The notes beneath the pieces are model-generated. The model was given only the letters and a program-made list of their open reading frames with translations, was not told where the DNA came from and did not search any database. A stretch of 64,000 nucleotides of DNA from Hydractinia symbiolongicarpus. Lineage: Eukaryota > Cnidaria > Hydrozoa > Anthoathecata > Hydractiniidae. Below are positions 39,722 through 52,789 of this stretch, in pieces (position 1 is the first letter of the stretch; every line of letters begins with the position of its first letter). A program made the translations under genes and the position numbers. The DNA lies in the NCBI RefSeq assembly GCF_029227915.1, contig NC_079884.1, forward strand, positions 19,036,001 through 19,100,000, given 5' to 3'.

Positions 39722-42500
39722 GATTGCGTCATGACGTTATAACACCGTCAACTACGCGTACAGTCCTCCAAAGTCTGTTATTTGACCTTTTGCCGCCAAA
39801 TAATAGCCTTACACATCAGTCACGTCGTTCCACATGTCTGTGCAATTTGCCATAGGTCCATTCTTTCCACTCTCAATATACTACGATGTCCTAAGTCGCT
39901 TTCCATTGCGTCATGACGTTATTACCCCGTCAACTACGTGTACAGTCCTCTAAAATCTGTTATATAACCTTTTGCCGCCTAATAATGGTCTTACACATAA
40001 ATCACGTCGTTCCACATGTCTGGGCAAGTTCCCTTTGGTCTAGTACTTTCACTATCAATGCACTACGACGTCCCAAGTTGTTTTTCATTGTGCCATAGCC
40101 TTATAGCACCGCCAACTACGCGTACAGTCCTCTAAAGTCTTTTATATGACCCTTTGCCGCCTAATAATGGCCTTACACATAACTCACGTCGCTCCACATG
40201 TCTGTGCAGGTTGCCATTGGTCTAGTCCTTCCACTGTTAATGTACTACGACGTCCTAAGTCGTTTTCGATTGCGTCATGACGTTATTACCCCGTCAACTA
40301 GTGTACAGTCCTCTAAAATCTGTTATATAACCTTTTGCCGCCTAATAATGGCCTTACACATAAATAACGTCGTTCCACATGTCTGGGCAAGTTGCTATTG
40401 GTTTATTCCCTCGACACTCAATGGACGACAACGTCCAAAGTCTATTTCCATTACGCAATGGCCTTATAACACCGTCAACTAATTCTTTATGACCTTTTGC
40501 CTCCTAATAACGTCCATGCACGTAAATCACGTTGTGCTCTGTGCAGGTTGGCATTGGTCTAGTCCTTCCATTCTCAATGAACTACAACGTCGCAAGTCAT
40601 TTTCCATTACGCCATGGCCTTATAACACCGTCAACTGCGCGTACAGCCCTCTAAAATCTGTTATATGACCTTTTGCCGCTTAATAATGGCCTTACACATA
40701 AATCACATCGTTCCACATGTCTCGGAAAGTTGCCATTGGTCTAGTACTTTCACTATCAATGCACTACGACGTCTCAAGTTGTTTTTCATTGTGCCATAGC
40801 CTTATAGCACCGCCAACTACGCGCAAAGTCCTCTAAAGTCTTTTATATGACCCTTTGCCGCCTAATAATGGCCTTACACATCAATCACGTCGCTCTACAT
40901 GTCTGTGCAGGTTGAAATTGGTCTAGTCCTTCCACTGTTAATGTACTACGACGTCCTAAGTCGTTTTCGATTGCGTCATGACGTTATAACACCGTCAACT
41001 ACGCGTACAGTCCTCTAAAGTCTGTTATTAGACCTTTTGCCGCCAAATAATGGCCTTACACAGAAATCACGTGGTTCCGCGTGTCTGCACTGGTTACCAT
41101 TGGTTTATTCGCTCGACACTCAATGGACTGCAACGTCCCAAGTTTATTTCCATTGCTCCGTGACGTTATAACGACGTCAACTACATGTACAGTCCTCTAT
41201 TGTCTGTTATTTGATCTTTTGCCGCCTAATAATGGCCTTACACATAAATCACGTCGTTCCACGTGTCTGTGCAGGTTGGCATTGGTCTAGTCCTTCCACT
41301 CTCAATGGACTACGACGTCCCAAGTCATTTTCCATTACGCCATGGCCTTATAACACCGCCTACTACGCGTACATTCCTCTAAAGTCTGTTATATGACCCT
41401 TTGCCTCCCAATAATGGCCTTACACATAAATCACGTCGCTCCACATGTCTGTGCAGGTTGCCATTGGTCTAGTCCTTCCACTGTTAATGTACTGCGACGT
41501 CCTAAGTCGTTTTTGATTGCGTCATGACGTTATAACACCGTCAACTACGCGTACAGTCCTCCAAAGTCTGTTATTTGACCTTTTGCCGCCAAATAATAGC
41601 CTTACACATCAGTCACGTCGTTCCACATGTCTGTGCAATTTGCCATAGGTCCATTCTTTCCACTCTCAATATACTACGATGTCCTAAGTCGCTTTCCATT
41701 GCGTCATGACGTTATTACCCCGTCAACTACGTGTACAGTCCTCTAAAATCTGTTATATAACCTTTTGCCGCCTAATAATGGTCTTACACATAAATCACGT
41801 CGTTCCACATGTCTGGGCAAGTTCCCTTTGGTCTAGTACTTTCACTATCAATGCACTACGACGTCCCAAGTTGTTTTTCATTGTGCCATAGCCTTATAGC
41901 ACCGCCAACTACGCGTACAGTCCTCTAAAGTCTTTTATATGACCCTTTGCCGCCTAATAATGGCCTTACACATAACTCACGTCGCTCCACATGTCTGTGC
42001 AGGTTGCCATTGGTCTAGTCCTTCCACTGTTAATGTACTACGACGTCCTAAGTCGTTTTCGATTGCGTCATGACGTTATTACCCCGTCAACTAGTGTACA
42101 GTCCTCTAAAATCTGTTATATAACCTTTTGCCGCCTAATAATGGCCTTACACATAAATAACGTCGTTCCACATGTCTGGGCAAGTTGCTATTGGTTTATT
42201 CCCTCGACACTCAATGGACGACAACGTCCAAAGTCTATTTCCATTACGCAATGGCCTTATAACACCGTCAACTAATTCTTTATGACCTTTTGCCTCCTAA
42301 TAACGTCCATGCACGTAAATCACGTTGTGCTCTGTGCAGGTTGGCATTGGTCTAGTCCTTCCATTCTCAATGAACTACAACGTCGCAAGTCATTTTCCAT
42401 TACGCCATGGCCTTATAACACCGTCAACTGCGCGTACAGCCCTCTAAAATCTGTTATATGACCTTTTGCCGCTTAATAATGGCCTTACACATAAATCACG
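39722..42500 (+). repeat. 1,793 bp higher-order repeat, 1.5 units
   Basis: A full unit at 39,722-41,514 is followed by a partial unit from 41,515 to about 42,499, at a 1,793 bp offset (nearly ten monomers) with no differences in the stretches compared. The left limit is set by a C/T mismatch at 39,721 against 41,514. The second unit is cut off by the start of the next 9.1 kb copy. Confidence 0.9.
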
Positions 42501-45500
42501 TGGTTTCGCGTGTCTGCACTGGTTACCATTGGTTTATTCCCTCGACACTCAATGGACTACAACGTCTCAAGTCTAATTCCATTGCGCAATGGCCTTATAA
42601 CACCATCAACTAGTTGTTTCATGACATTTTGCCTCCTAATAACGTCCATGCACGTAAATCACGTCGTGCTCTATGCAGGTTGGCATTGGTCTAGTCCTTC
42701 TTCTCTCAATGGACTACGATGTCCCAAGTCGTTTTCAATTCCGCCATGGCCTTATAACACCGTCAACTCCGGGTACAGTCCTCTAAAGTCTGTTATATGA
42801 CCTTTTGTCGCCTCATAATGGCCTTACACATAAATCACGTCGTTCCAAATGTCTGGGCAAGTTGCCTTTGTTCTAGTACTTTCACTATCAATGCACTACG
42901 ACGTCCCAAGTTGTTTTTCATTGTGCCATAGCCTTATAGCACCGCCAACTACGCGTACAGTCCTCTAAAGTCTTTTATATGAATCTTTGCCGCCTAATAA
43001 TGGCCTTACCCATAAATCACGTCGCTCCACATGTCTGTGCAGGTTGCCATTGGTCTAGTCCTTTCACTGTTAAAGTACTACGACGTCCTAAGTCGTTTTC
43101 GATTGCGTCATGACGTTATAACACCGTCAACTACGCGTACAGTCCTCTAAAGTCTGTTATTTGACTTTTTTCCGCCAAATAACGGCCTCACACGGAAATC
43201 ACGTGGTTCCGCGAGTCTGCACTGGTTACCATTGGTTTATTCCCGCGACACTCAATGGACTGCAACCTCCCAAGTCTATTTCCATTGCTCCATGACGTTA
43301 TAATACCGTCAACTACATGTACAGTCCTCTATTGTCTGTTATTTGATCTTTTGCCGCCTAATAATGGCCTTACACATAAATCACGTCGTTCCACATGTCT
43401 GGGCAAGTTGCCTTTGGTCTAGTACTATCACTATTAATGCACTACGACGTCCCAAGTTGTTTTTCATTGCGCAATAGCCTTATAGCACCGCCAACTACGC
43501 GTACAGTCCTCTAAAGTCTTTTATATGACCCTTTGCCGCCTAATAATGGCCTTACACATAAATCACGTCGCTCCACATGTCTTTGCAGGTTGCCATTGGT
43601 CTAGTCCTTCCACTGTTAATGTACTACGACGTCCTAACTCGTTTCGATTGCGTCATGACGTTATAACACCGTCAACTACATGTACAGTCCTCTAAAGTCT
43701 GTTATTTGACCTTTTGCCGCCTAATAATGGCCTTACACATGAATCATGTCGTTCCACGTGTCTGTGCGGGTTGGCAATGGTCTAGTCCTTCCACTCTCAA
43801 TGGACTACGACGTCCCAAGTCATTTTCCACCACGCCATGGCCTTATAACACCGTCAACTGCGCGTACAGTCCTCTAAAGTCTGGTATACGACCTTTCGCC
43901 GCCTAATAATGGCCTTTCACATGAATCACGTCGTTTCACATGTCTGGGAAAGTTACCATTGGTCTAGTCCTTCCACTGTTAATGTACTGCGACGTCCTAA
44001 GTCGTTCTCGATTGCGTCATTACATTATAACACCGTCAACTACGTGTACAGGCTTCAAAAGCCTGTTATATGACCTTTTGCCGCCTAATAATGGCCTTAC
44101 ACGTAAATCACGTGGTTCCGCGTGTCTGCACTTGTTACCATTGGTTTACTTCCTCCACACTCAATGGACTACAACGTCCCAAGCCTATTTACCATTGGTT
44201 ACCATTGGTCTATTCCCTTGACACTCAATGGACTACAACGTCCCAAATCGTCTTACATTGCCCAATGGCCTTATAACACCGTCAACTACGCGTACAGTCC
44301 TCTAAAGTCTGTTATATGACCGTTTGCCGCCTAATAATGGCCTTACACATAAATCACGTCGTTCCACATGTCTGGCCAAGTTGCCATTGGTCCATTCTTT
44401 CCACTCGCAATATACTACGATGTCCTAAGTCGCTTTCCATTGCGTCATGACGCTATAAACCCCTCAACTACGTGTGCAGGCTTGAAAAGCCTGTTATGTG
44501 ACCTTTTGCCGTCTAAAAATAGCCTTACACGTAAATCACGTGGTTCCGCGTGTCTTTACTGGTTACAAGTGCTTTATTCTCTCGACACTCAATGGACTAC
44601 AACGTCCCAAGTCTATTTCCATTGCGCAATGACCTTATAACACCGTCAACTAGTTGTTTTATGACCTTTTCCTCCTAATAACGTCCATGCACGTAAATCA
44701 CGTCGTGCTCTCTGCAGGCTGGCATTGGTCTAGTCCTTCCACTCTCAATGGACTACGCTGTCCCAAGTTGTTTTCCATTCCGCCCTGGCGTTATAACACC
44801 AAATACAGGTTTGTAAAGGCTGTTGTATGAAGTTTTGCCGCCTAATAGCGGCCTTAGACGTAAATCACATAGTTCCACGTGTCTGTGCTGGTTGCCATTG
44901 ATTTAGTACTTTCACTCTCAATGGACTACGACGTCTCAAATCCTTTTAAATTGCGCAAATGCCTTATAACACCTTCAACTACATATACCGACCTCTAAAG
45001 GCTGTTATATGACCTTTTTCCGCCTAATAACGGCCTAAGACGTAAATCACGTCGTTGCACGTGTCTGTGCAGGTTGCCATTGGTCTAGTCCTTCCACTCT
45101 CAATAGACTATGACGTTCCAAGTTGTTTTCCATGGCGCCATGGTTTCATAACACCGTCAACTACGCGTACAGTCCTCTAAATTCTGGTATATGACCGTTT
45201 GCCGGCTAATATTGGCCTTACACATAAATCACGTCGTTCCACATGTCTGTGCAGGTTGCCATTCGTCTAGTCCTTCCACTGTTAATGTACTACGACGTCC
45301 TAAGTCGTTCTCCATTGCGTCATGACGTTATAACACCGTCAACTACGTGTACAGTCCTCTTAAGTGTGTTATATCACCTTTTGGTGACTAATAATGGCTT
45401 TAGAAATAAATCACGTGGTTCCACGTGTCTACACTACTTATTATTCCTTATACTTTGAAGGGACTATAATGTCAAAAGTCGTTTCCCATTGCGTCGTGGC

Positions 45501-48500
45501 GTTACAACACCGTCAACTACATGTGCAGGCTTCTAAAGGCACTTATATGACATTTTGCTGCCTAATAACGGCCTTACACGTAAATCACGTGGTTCCTCTA
45601 AAGTCTGTTATATGACCTCTTGCCGCTTAATATGGGCCTTACACATAAATCACATCGTTCCACATGTCTGTGCAAGTTGCCATTGGTCTATTCTTTCCAC
45701 TCTCAATGTACCACGATGTCCCAAGTCTATTTCCATTGCTGGATGACGTTATAACACTGTCAACTACATGTACAGTCCTCAAAGTCTGTTATTTGACATT
45801 TTGCCGCCCAATAATGGCCTTACACATAAATCACGTCGTTCCACGTGTCTGTGCAGGTTGGCATTGGTCTAGTCCTTCCACTCTCAATAGACTAAAACGT
45901 CCCAAACCATTTTCCATTACGCCATGGCCACATAACACCGTCAACTGCGCGTACAGTCCTCTAAAATCTGTTATATGATCTTTTGCCGCCTAATAATGGC
46001 CTTACACATAAATCACGTCGTTCCACATGTCTGGGCAAGTTACCATTGGTCTAGTACTTTCACTATCAATGCACTGCGACGTCCCAAGTTGTTTTCTATT
46101 GTGCCATGGCCTTATAACACCGCCAACTACGCGTACAGTCATCTAAAGTCTCTTATATGACCTTTTGCCGCCTAATAATGGCCTTACACCTAAATCACGT
46201 GGTTCCGCGTGTCTGCACTGGTTACCATTGGTTTATTCTTTCGACACTCAATGGACTATGACGTCCCAATCGTTTTCCATTGCGCCATGGCCCTGTAACA
46301 CCGACAACTAAGCGTACAATCCTCTAAATGCTGTATTATGGCATTTTGCTGTCTAATAAAGACCTTATGCGTAAATCAGGTGGTTCCGAGTGTCTGCACT
46401 GGTTACCATTAATATATTCCTTCCACTATTCCTTTCAATAGACTAAAAAGTTCCAAGTCGTTTTTCCATTGCGCCATAACGTTATAACACCGTCAACTGC
46501 GCGTACAGTCCTCTAAAGTCTGGTATACGACCTATCGCCGCCTAATAATGGTCTTTCACATAAATCACGTCGTTTCACATGTCTGGGCAAATTGCTATTA
46601 GTCTGGCACTTTCACTATCAATGCACTACGACGTCCTAAGTTGCTTTTCATTGAGCCATGGCCTTATAACACCGCCAGCTACGCGTACAGTCCACTAAAG
46701 TCTGTTATATGACCTTTTGCCTCCCAATAATGGCCTTACACATAAATCACGTCGCTCCACATGTCTGTGCAGGTTGCCATTGGTCTAGTCCTTCCACTGT
46801 TAATGTACTGCGACGTCCTAAGTCGTTTTCGATTGCGTCATTACGTTATAACACCGTCAACTACGCGTACAGTCCTCTAAAGTCTGTTATTTGACATTTT
46901 GCCGCCTAATAATGGCTTTACACAAAAATCACGTCGTTCCACGTGTCTGTGCAGGTTGGCATAGTTCTAGTCCTTCCATTCGCAATGGACTACGACGTCC
47001 CAAGTCATTTTCCATTACGCCATGGCCTTATAACACCGTCAACTGCGCGTACAGTCCTCTAAAGTCTGTTATATGACCTTTTGCCGCCAAATAATGGTCT
47101 TACACATAAATCACGTCGTTCCACATGTCTGGGCAAGTTGCCTTTGGTCTAGTACTTTCACTATCAATGCACTACGACGTCCCAAGTTGTTTTCCATTAC
47201 GCCATGGCCTTATAACACCGTCAACTGCGGGTACAGTCCTCTAAAGTCTGTTATATGACCTTTTGCCGCCTAATAACGTCCACGCACGTAAATCACGTCG
47301 TGCTCTGTGCAGGTTGGCATTGGTCTAGTCCTTCCACTATCATTGCACTACGATGTCCCGAGTCGTTTTCCATTACGCCATGGCCTTATAACACCTTCAA
47401 CTGCGGGTACAGTCCTCTAAAGTCTGTTATATGACCTTTTGCCGCCTAATAATGACCTCTTAAATCACGTGGTTCCGCATGTCTGCACTAGTTACCATTG
47501 GTTTATTCCCTCGACACTCAATGGACTACAACGTCCCAAGTCTATTTCCATTGCTGCATGACGTTATAACACGGTCAACTACATGTACAGTCCTCTAAAG
47601 TCTGTTATTTGACCTTTTGCCGCCTAAAAATGACCTTACACATAAATCACGTCGTTCCACGTGTCTGTGCAGGTTGGCATTGGTCTAGTCCTTCCATTCT
47701 CAATGAACTACGACTTCCTAAGTCGCTTTCCATTGCGTCATGACGCTATAACCCCGTCAACTACGTGTACAGGCTTCAAAAACCTGTTATGTGACCTTTT
47801 GCCGCCTAGTAATGGCCTTACACGAAAATCACGAGGTTCTGCATGTCTGCACTAGTTACCATTCGTTTATTCCATCGACACTCAATGGACTACAACGTCC
47901 CAAGTCTCTTTCCACTGCTGCATGACGTTATAACACGGTCAACTACATCTAGAGTCCTCTAAAGTCTGTTATTTGACCTTTTGCCGCCTAAAAATGACCT
48001 TACACATAAATCACGTCGTTCCAAGTGTCTGTGCCGGTTGGCATTGGTCTAGTCCTTCCATTCTCAATGAACTACGACGTCCTAAGACGCTTTCCATTGC
48101 GTCATGACGCTATAACCCCGTCAACTACGTGTACAGGCTTCAAAAGCCTGTTATGTGACCTTTTGCCGCCTAGTAATGGCCTTACACGTAAATCACGTGT
48201 TTCCGCATGTCTGCACTAGTTACCATTGGTTTATTCCCTCGACACTCAATGCACTACAACGTCCCAAGTCTATTTCCATTGCTGCGTGACGTTATAACAC
48301 GGTCAACTACATGTACAGTCCTCTAAAGTCTGTTATTTGACCTTTTGCCGCCTAAAAATGGCGTTACACATAAATAACGTCGTTCCACATGTCTGTGCAA
48401 TTTGCCATTTGTCCATTCTTTCCACCCTCAATTTACTACGATGTCCTAAGTCGCTTTCCATTGCGTCATGACGCTATAAACCCGTCAACTACGTGTACAG

Positions 48501-51500
48501 GCTTCAAAAGCCTGTTATATGACCTTTTGCCGCTTAATAATGGCCTTACACATAAATCACGTCGTTCCACATGTCTCGGAAAGTTGCTATTGGTCTAGTA
48601 CTTTCACTATCAATGCACTACGACGTCTCAAGTTGTTTTTCATTGTGCCATAGCCTTATAGCACCGCCAACTACGCGCAAAGTCCTCTAAAGTCTTTTAT
48701 ATGACCCTTTGCCGCCTAATAATGGCCTTACACATCAATCACGTCGCTCTACATGTCTGTGCAGGTTGACATTGGTCTAGTCCTTTCACTGTTAATGTAC
48801 TACGACGTCCTAAGTCGTTTTCGATTGCGTCATGACGTTATAACACCGTCAACTACGCGTACAGTCCTCCAAAGTCTGTTATTTGACCTTTTGCCGCCAA
48901 ATAATAGCCTTACACATCAGTCACGTCGTTCCACATGTCTGTGCAATTTGCCATAGGTCCATTCTTTCCACTCTCAATATACTACGATGTCCTAAGTCGC
49001 TTTCCATTGCGTCATGACGTTATTACCCCGTCAACTACGTGTACAGTCCTCTAAAATCTGTTATATAACCTTTTGCCGCCTAATAATGGTCTTACACATA
49101 AATCACGTCGTTCCACATGTCTGGGCAAGTTCCCTTTGGTCTAGTACTTTCACTATCAATGCACTACGACGTCCCAAGTTGTTTTTCATTGTGCCATAGC
49201 CTTATAGCACCGCCAACTACGCGTACAGTCCTCTAAAGTCTTTTATATGACCCTTTGCCGCCTAATAATGGCCTTACACATAACTCACGTCGCTCCACAT
49301 GTCTGTGCAGGTTGCCATTGGTCTAGTCCTTCCACTGTTAATGTACTACGACGTCCTAAGTCGTTTTCGATTGCGTCATGACGTTATTACCCCGTCAACT
49401 AGTGTACAGTCCTCTAAAATCTGTTATATAACCTTTTGCCGCCTAATAATGGCCTTACACATAAATAACGTCGTTCCACATGTCTGGGCAAGTTGCTATT
49501 GGTTTATTCCCTCGACACTCAATGGACGACAACGTCCAAAGTCTATTTCCATTACGCAATGGCCTTATAACACCGTCAACTAATTCTTTATGACCTTTTG
49601 CCTCCTAATAACGTCCATGCACGTAAATCACGTTGTGCTCTGTGCAGGTTGGCATTGGTCTAGTCCTTCCATTCTCAATGAACTACAACGTCGCAAGTCA
49701 TTTTCCATTACGCCATGGCCTTATAACACCGTCAACTGCGCGTACAGCCCTCTAAAATCTGTTATATGACCTTTTGCCGCTTAATAATGGCCTTACACAT
49801 AAATCACATCGTTCCACATGTCTCGGAAAGTTGCCATTGGTCTAGTACTTTCACTATCAATGCACTACGACGTCTCAAGTTGTTTTTCATTGTGCCATAG
49901 CCTTATAGCACCGCCAACTACGCGCAAAGTCCTCTAAAGTCTTTTATATGACCCTTTGCCGCCTAATAATGGCCTTACACATCAATCACGTCGCTCTACA
50001 TGTCTGTGCAGGTTGAAATTGGTCTAGTCCTTCCACTGTTAATGTACTACGACGTCCTAAGTCGTTTTCGATTGCGTCATGACGTTATAACACCGTCAAC
50101 TACGCGTACAGTCCTCTAAAGTCTGTTATTAGACCTTTTGCCGCCAAATAATGGCCTTACACAGAAATCACGTGGTTCCGCGTGTCTGCACTGGTTACCA
50201 TTGGTTTATTCGCTCGACACTCAATGGACTGCAACGTCCCAAGTTTATTTCCATTGCTCCGTGACGTTATAACGACGTCAACTACATGTACAGTCCTCTA
50301 TTGTCTGTTATTTGATCTTTTGCCGCCTAATAATGGCCTTACACATAAATCACGTCGTTCCACGTGTCTGTGCAGGTTGGCATTGGTCTAGTCCTTCCAC
50401 TCTCAATGGACTACGACGTCCCAAGTCATTTTCCATTACGCCATGGCCTTATAACACCGCCTACTACGCGTACATTCCTCTAAAGTCTGTTATATGACCC
50501 TTTGCCTCCCAATAATGGCCTTACACATAAATCACGTCGCTCCACATGTCTGTGCAGGTTGCCATTGGTCTAGTCCTTCCACTGTTAATGTACTGCGACG
50601 TCCTAAGTCGTTTTTGATTGCGTCATGACGTTATAACACCGTCAACTACGCGTACAGTCCTCCAAAGTCTGTTATTTGACCTTTTGCCGCCAAATAATAG
50701 CCTTACACATCAGTCACGTCGTTCCACATGTCTGTGCAATTTGCCATAGGTCCATTCTTTCCACTCTCAATATACTACGATGTCCTAAGTCGCTTTCCAT
50801 TGCGTCATGACGTTATTACCCCGTCAACTACGTGTACAGTCCTCTAAAATCTGTTATATAACCTTTTGCCGCCTAATAATGGTCTTACACATAAATCACG
50901 TCGTTCCACATGTCTGGGCAAGTTCCCTTTGGTCTAGTACTTTCACTATCAATGCACTACGACGTCCCAAGTTGTTTTTCATTGTGCCATAGCCTTATAG
51001 CACCGCCAACTACGCGTACAGTCCTCTAAAGTCTTTTATATGACCCTTTGCCGCCTAATAATGGCCTTACACATAACTCACGTCGCTCCACATGTCTGTG
51101 CAGGTTGCCATTGGTCTAGTCCTTCCACTGTTAATGTACTACGACGTCCTAAGTCGTTTTCGATTGCGTCATGACGTTATTACCCCGTCAACTAGTGTAC
51201 AGTCCTCTAAAATCTGTTATATAACCTTTTGCCGCCTAATAATGGCCTTACACATAAATAACGTCGTTCCACATGTCTGGGCAAGTTGCTATTGGTTTAT
51301 TCCCTCGACACTCAATGGACGACAACGTCCAAAGTCTATTTCCATTACGCAATGGCCTTATAACACCGTCAACTAATTCTTTATGACCTTTTGCCTCCTA
51401 ATAACGTCCATGCACGTAAATCACGTTGTGCTCTGTGCAGGTTGGCATTGGTCTAGTCCTTCCATTCTCAATGAACTACAACGTCGCAAGTCATTTTCCA

Positions 51501-51592
51501 TTACGCCATGGCCTTATAACACCGTCAACTGCGCGTACAGCCCTCTAAAATCTGTTATATGACCTTTTGCCGCTTAATAATGGCCTTACACA
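42492..51592 (+). repeat. 9,101 bp (50-monomer) higher-order unit, copy 2
   Basis: Second tandem copy. The join between copies lies in TAAATCAC at 42,492-42,499, shared by both parents: the left parent continues as the 1,793 bp repeat (as at 40,699 and 51,601), the right parent as at 33,399. Identity extends to 51,600, so the join shows 8 bp of microhomology. Apparent identity means either very recent duplication or an assembly artefact. Confidence 0.93.
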
Positions 51593-52408
51593 TAAATCAC
51601 ATCGTTCCACATGTCTCGGAAAGTTGCCATTGGTCTAGTACTTTCACTATCAATGCACTACGACGTCTCAAGTTGTTTTTCATTGTGCCATAGCCTTATA
51701 GCACCGCCAACTACGCGCAAAGTCCTCTAAAGTCTTTTATATGACCCTTTGCCGCCTAATAATGGCCTTACACATCAATCACGTCGCTCTACATGTCTGT
51801 GCAGGTTGAAATTGGTCTAGTCCTTCCACTGTTAATGTACTACGACGTCCTAAGTCGTTTTCGATTGCGTCATGACGTTATAACACCGTCAACTACGCGT
51901 ACAGTCCTCTAAAGTCTGTTATTAGACCTTTTGCCGCCAAATAATGGCCTTACACAGAAATCACGTGGTTCCGCGTGTCTGCACTGGTTACCATTGGTTT
52001 ATTCGCTCGACACTCAATGGACTGCAACGTCCCAAGTTTATTTCCATTGCTCCGTGACGTTATAACGACGTCAACTACATGTACAGTCCTCTATTGTCTG
52101 TTATTTGATCTTTTGCCGCCTAATAATGGCCTTACACATAAATCACGTCGTTCCACGTGTCTGTGCAGGTTGGCATTGGTCTAGTCCTTCCACTCTCAAT
52201 GGACTACGACGTCCCAAGTCATTTTCCATTACGCCATGGCCTTATAACACCGCCTACTACGCGTACATTCCTCTAAAGTCTGTTATATGACCCTTTGCCT
52301 CCCAATAATGGCCTTACACATAAATCACGTCGCTCCACATGTCTGTGCAGGTTGCCATTGGTCTAGTCCTTCCACTGTTAATGTACTGCGACGTCCTAAG
52401 TCGTTTTT
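48823..52408 (+). repeat. 1,793 bp higher-order repeat, two full units
   Basis: Two complete units, 48,823-50,615 and 50,616-52,408, correspond to the 39.7-42.5 kb pair at an offset of 9,101 bp. Here the second unit is complete. Identity runs about 47 bp past its end, to a TCCAAAG/TCTAAAG difference at 52,456. The complete second unit suggests that this end keeps the ancestral arrangement. Confidence 0.9.
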
Positions 52409-52789
52409 GATTGCGTCATGACGTTATAACACCGTCAACTACGCGTACAGTCCTCTAAAGTCTGTTATTTGACCTTTTGCCGCCTAATAATGGCCTTACA
52501 CATAAATCACGTCGTTCCACATGTCTGGGCAAGTTGCTATTGGTTTATTCCCTCGACACTCAATGGACGACAATGTCCAAAGTCTATTTCCATTACGCAA
52601 TGGCCTTATAACACCGTCAACTAATTCTTTATGACCTTTTGCCTCCTAATAACGTCCATGCACGTAAATCACGTTGTGCTCTGTGCAGGTTGGCATTGGT
52701 CTAGTCCTTCCACTGTTAATGTACTACGACGTCCTAAGTCGTTTTCGATTGCGTCATGACGTTATAACACCTTCAACTACGCGTGCAGT

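Larger units (their letters stand above)
33391..42491 (+). repeat. 9,101 bp (50-monomer) higher-order unit, copy 1
   Basis: This segment is repeated immediately downstream at 42,492-51,592. The offset is a constant 9,101 bp, about 50 x 182 bp. Every stretch I compared was identical, including rare one-off features: a CCACTATTCCTTTC insertion near 37,323, the truncated monomer near 36,490, and ACTACATCTAGAG near 38,841. The last mismatch on the left is at 33,390 (G) against 42,491 (A). Confidence 0.93.
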
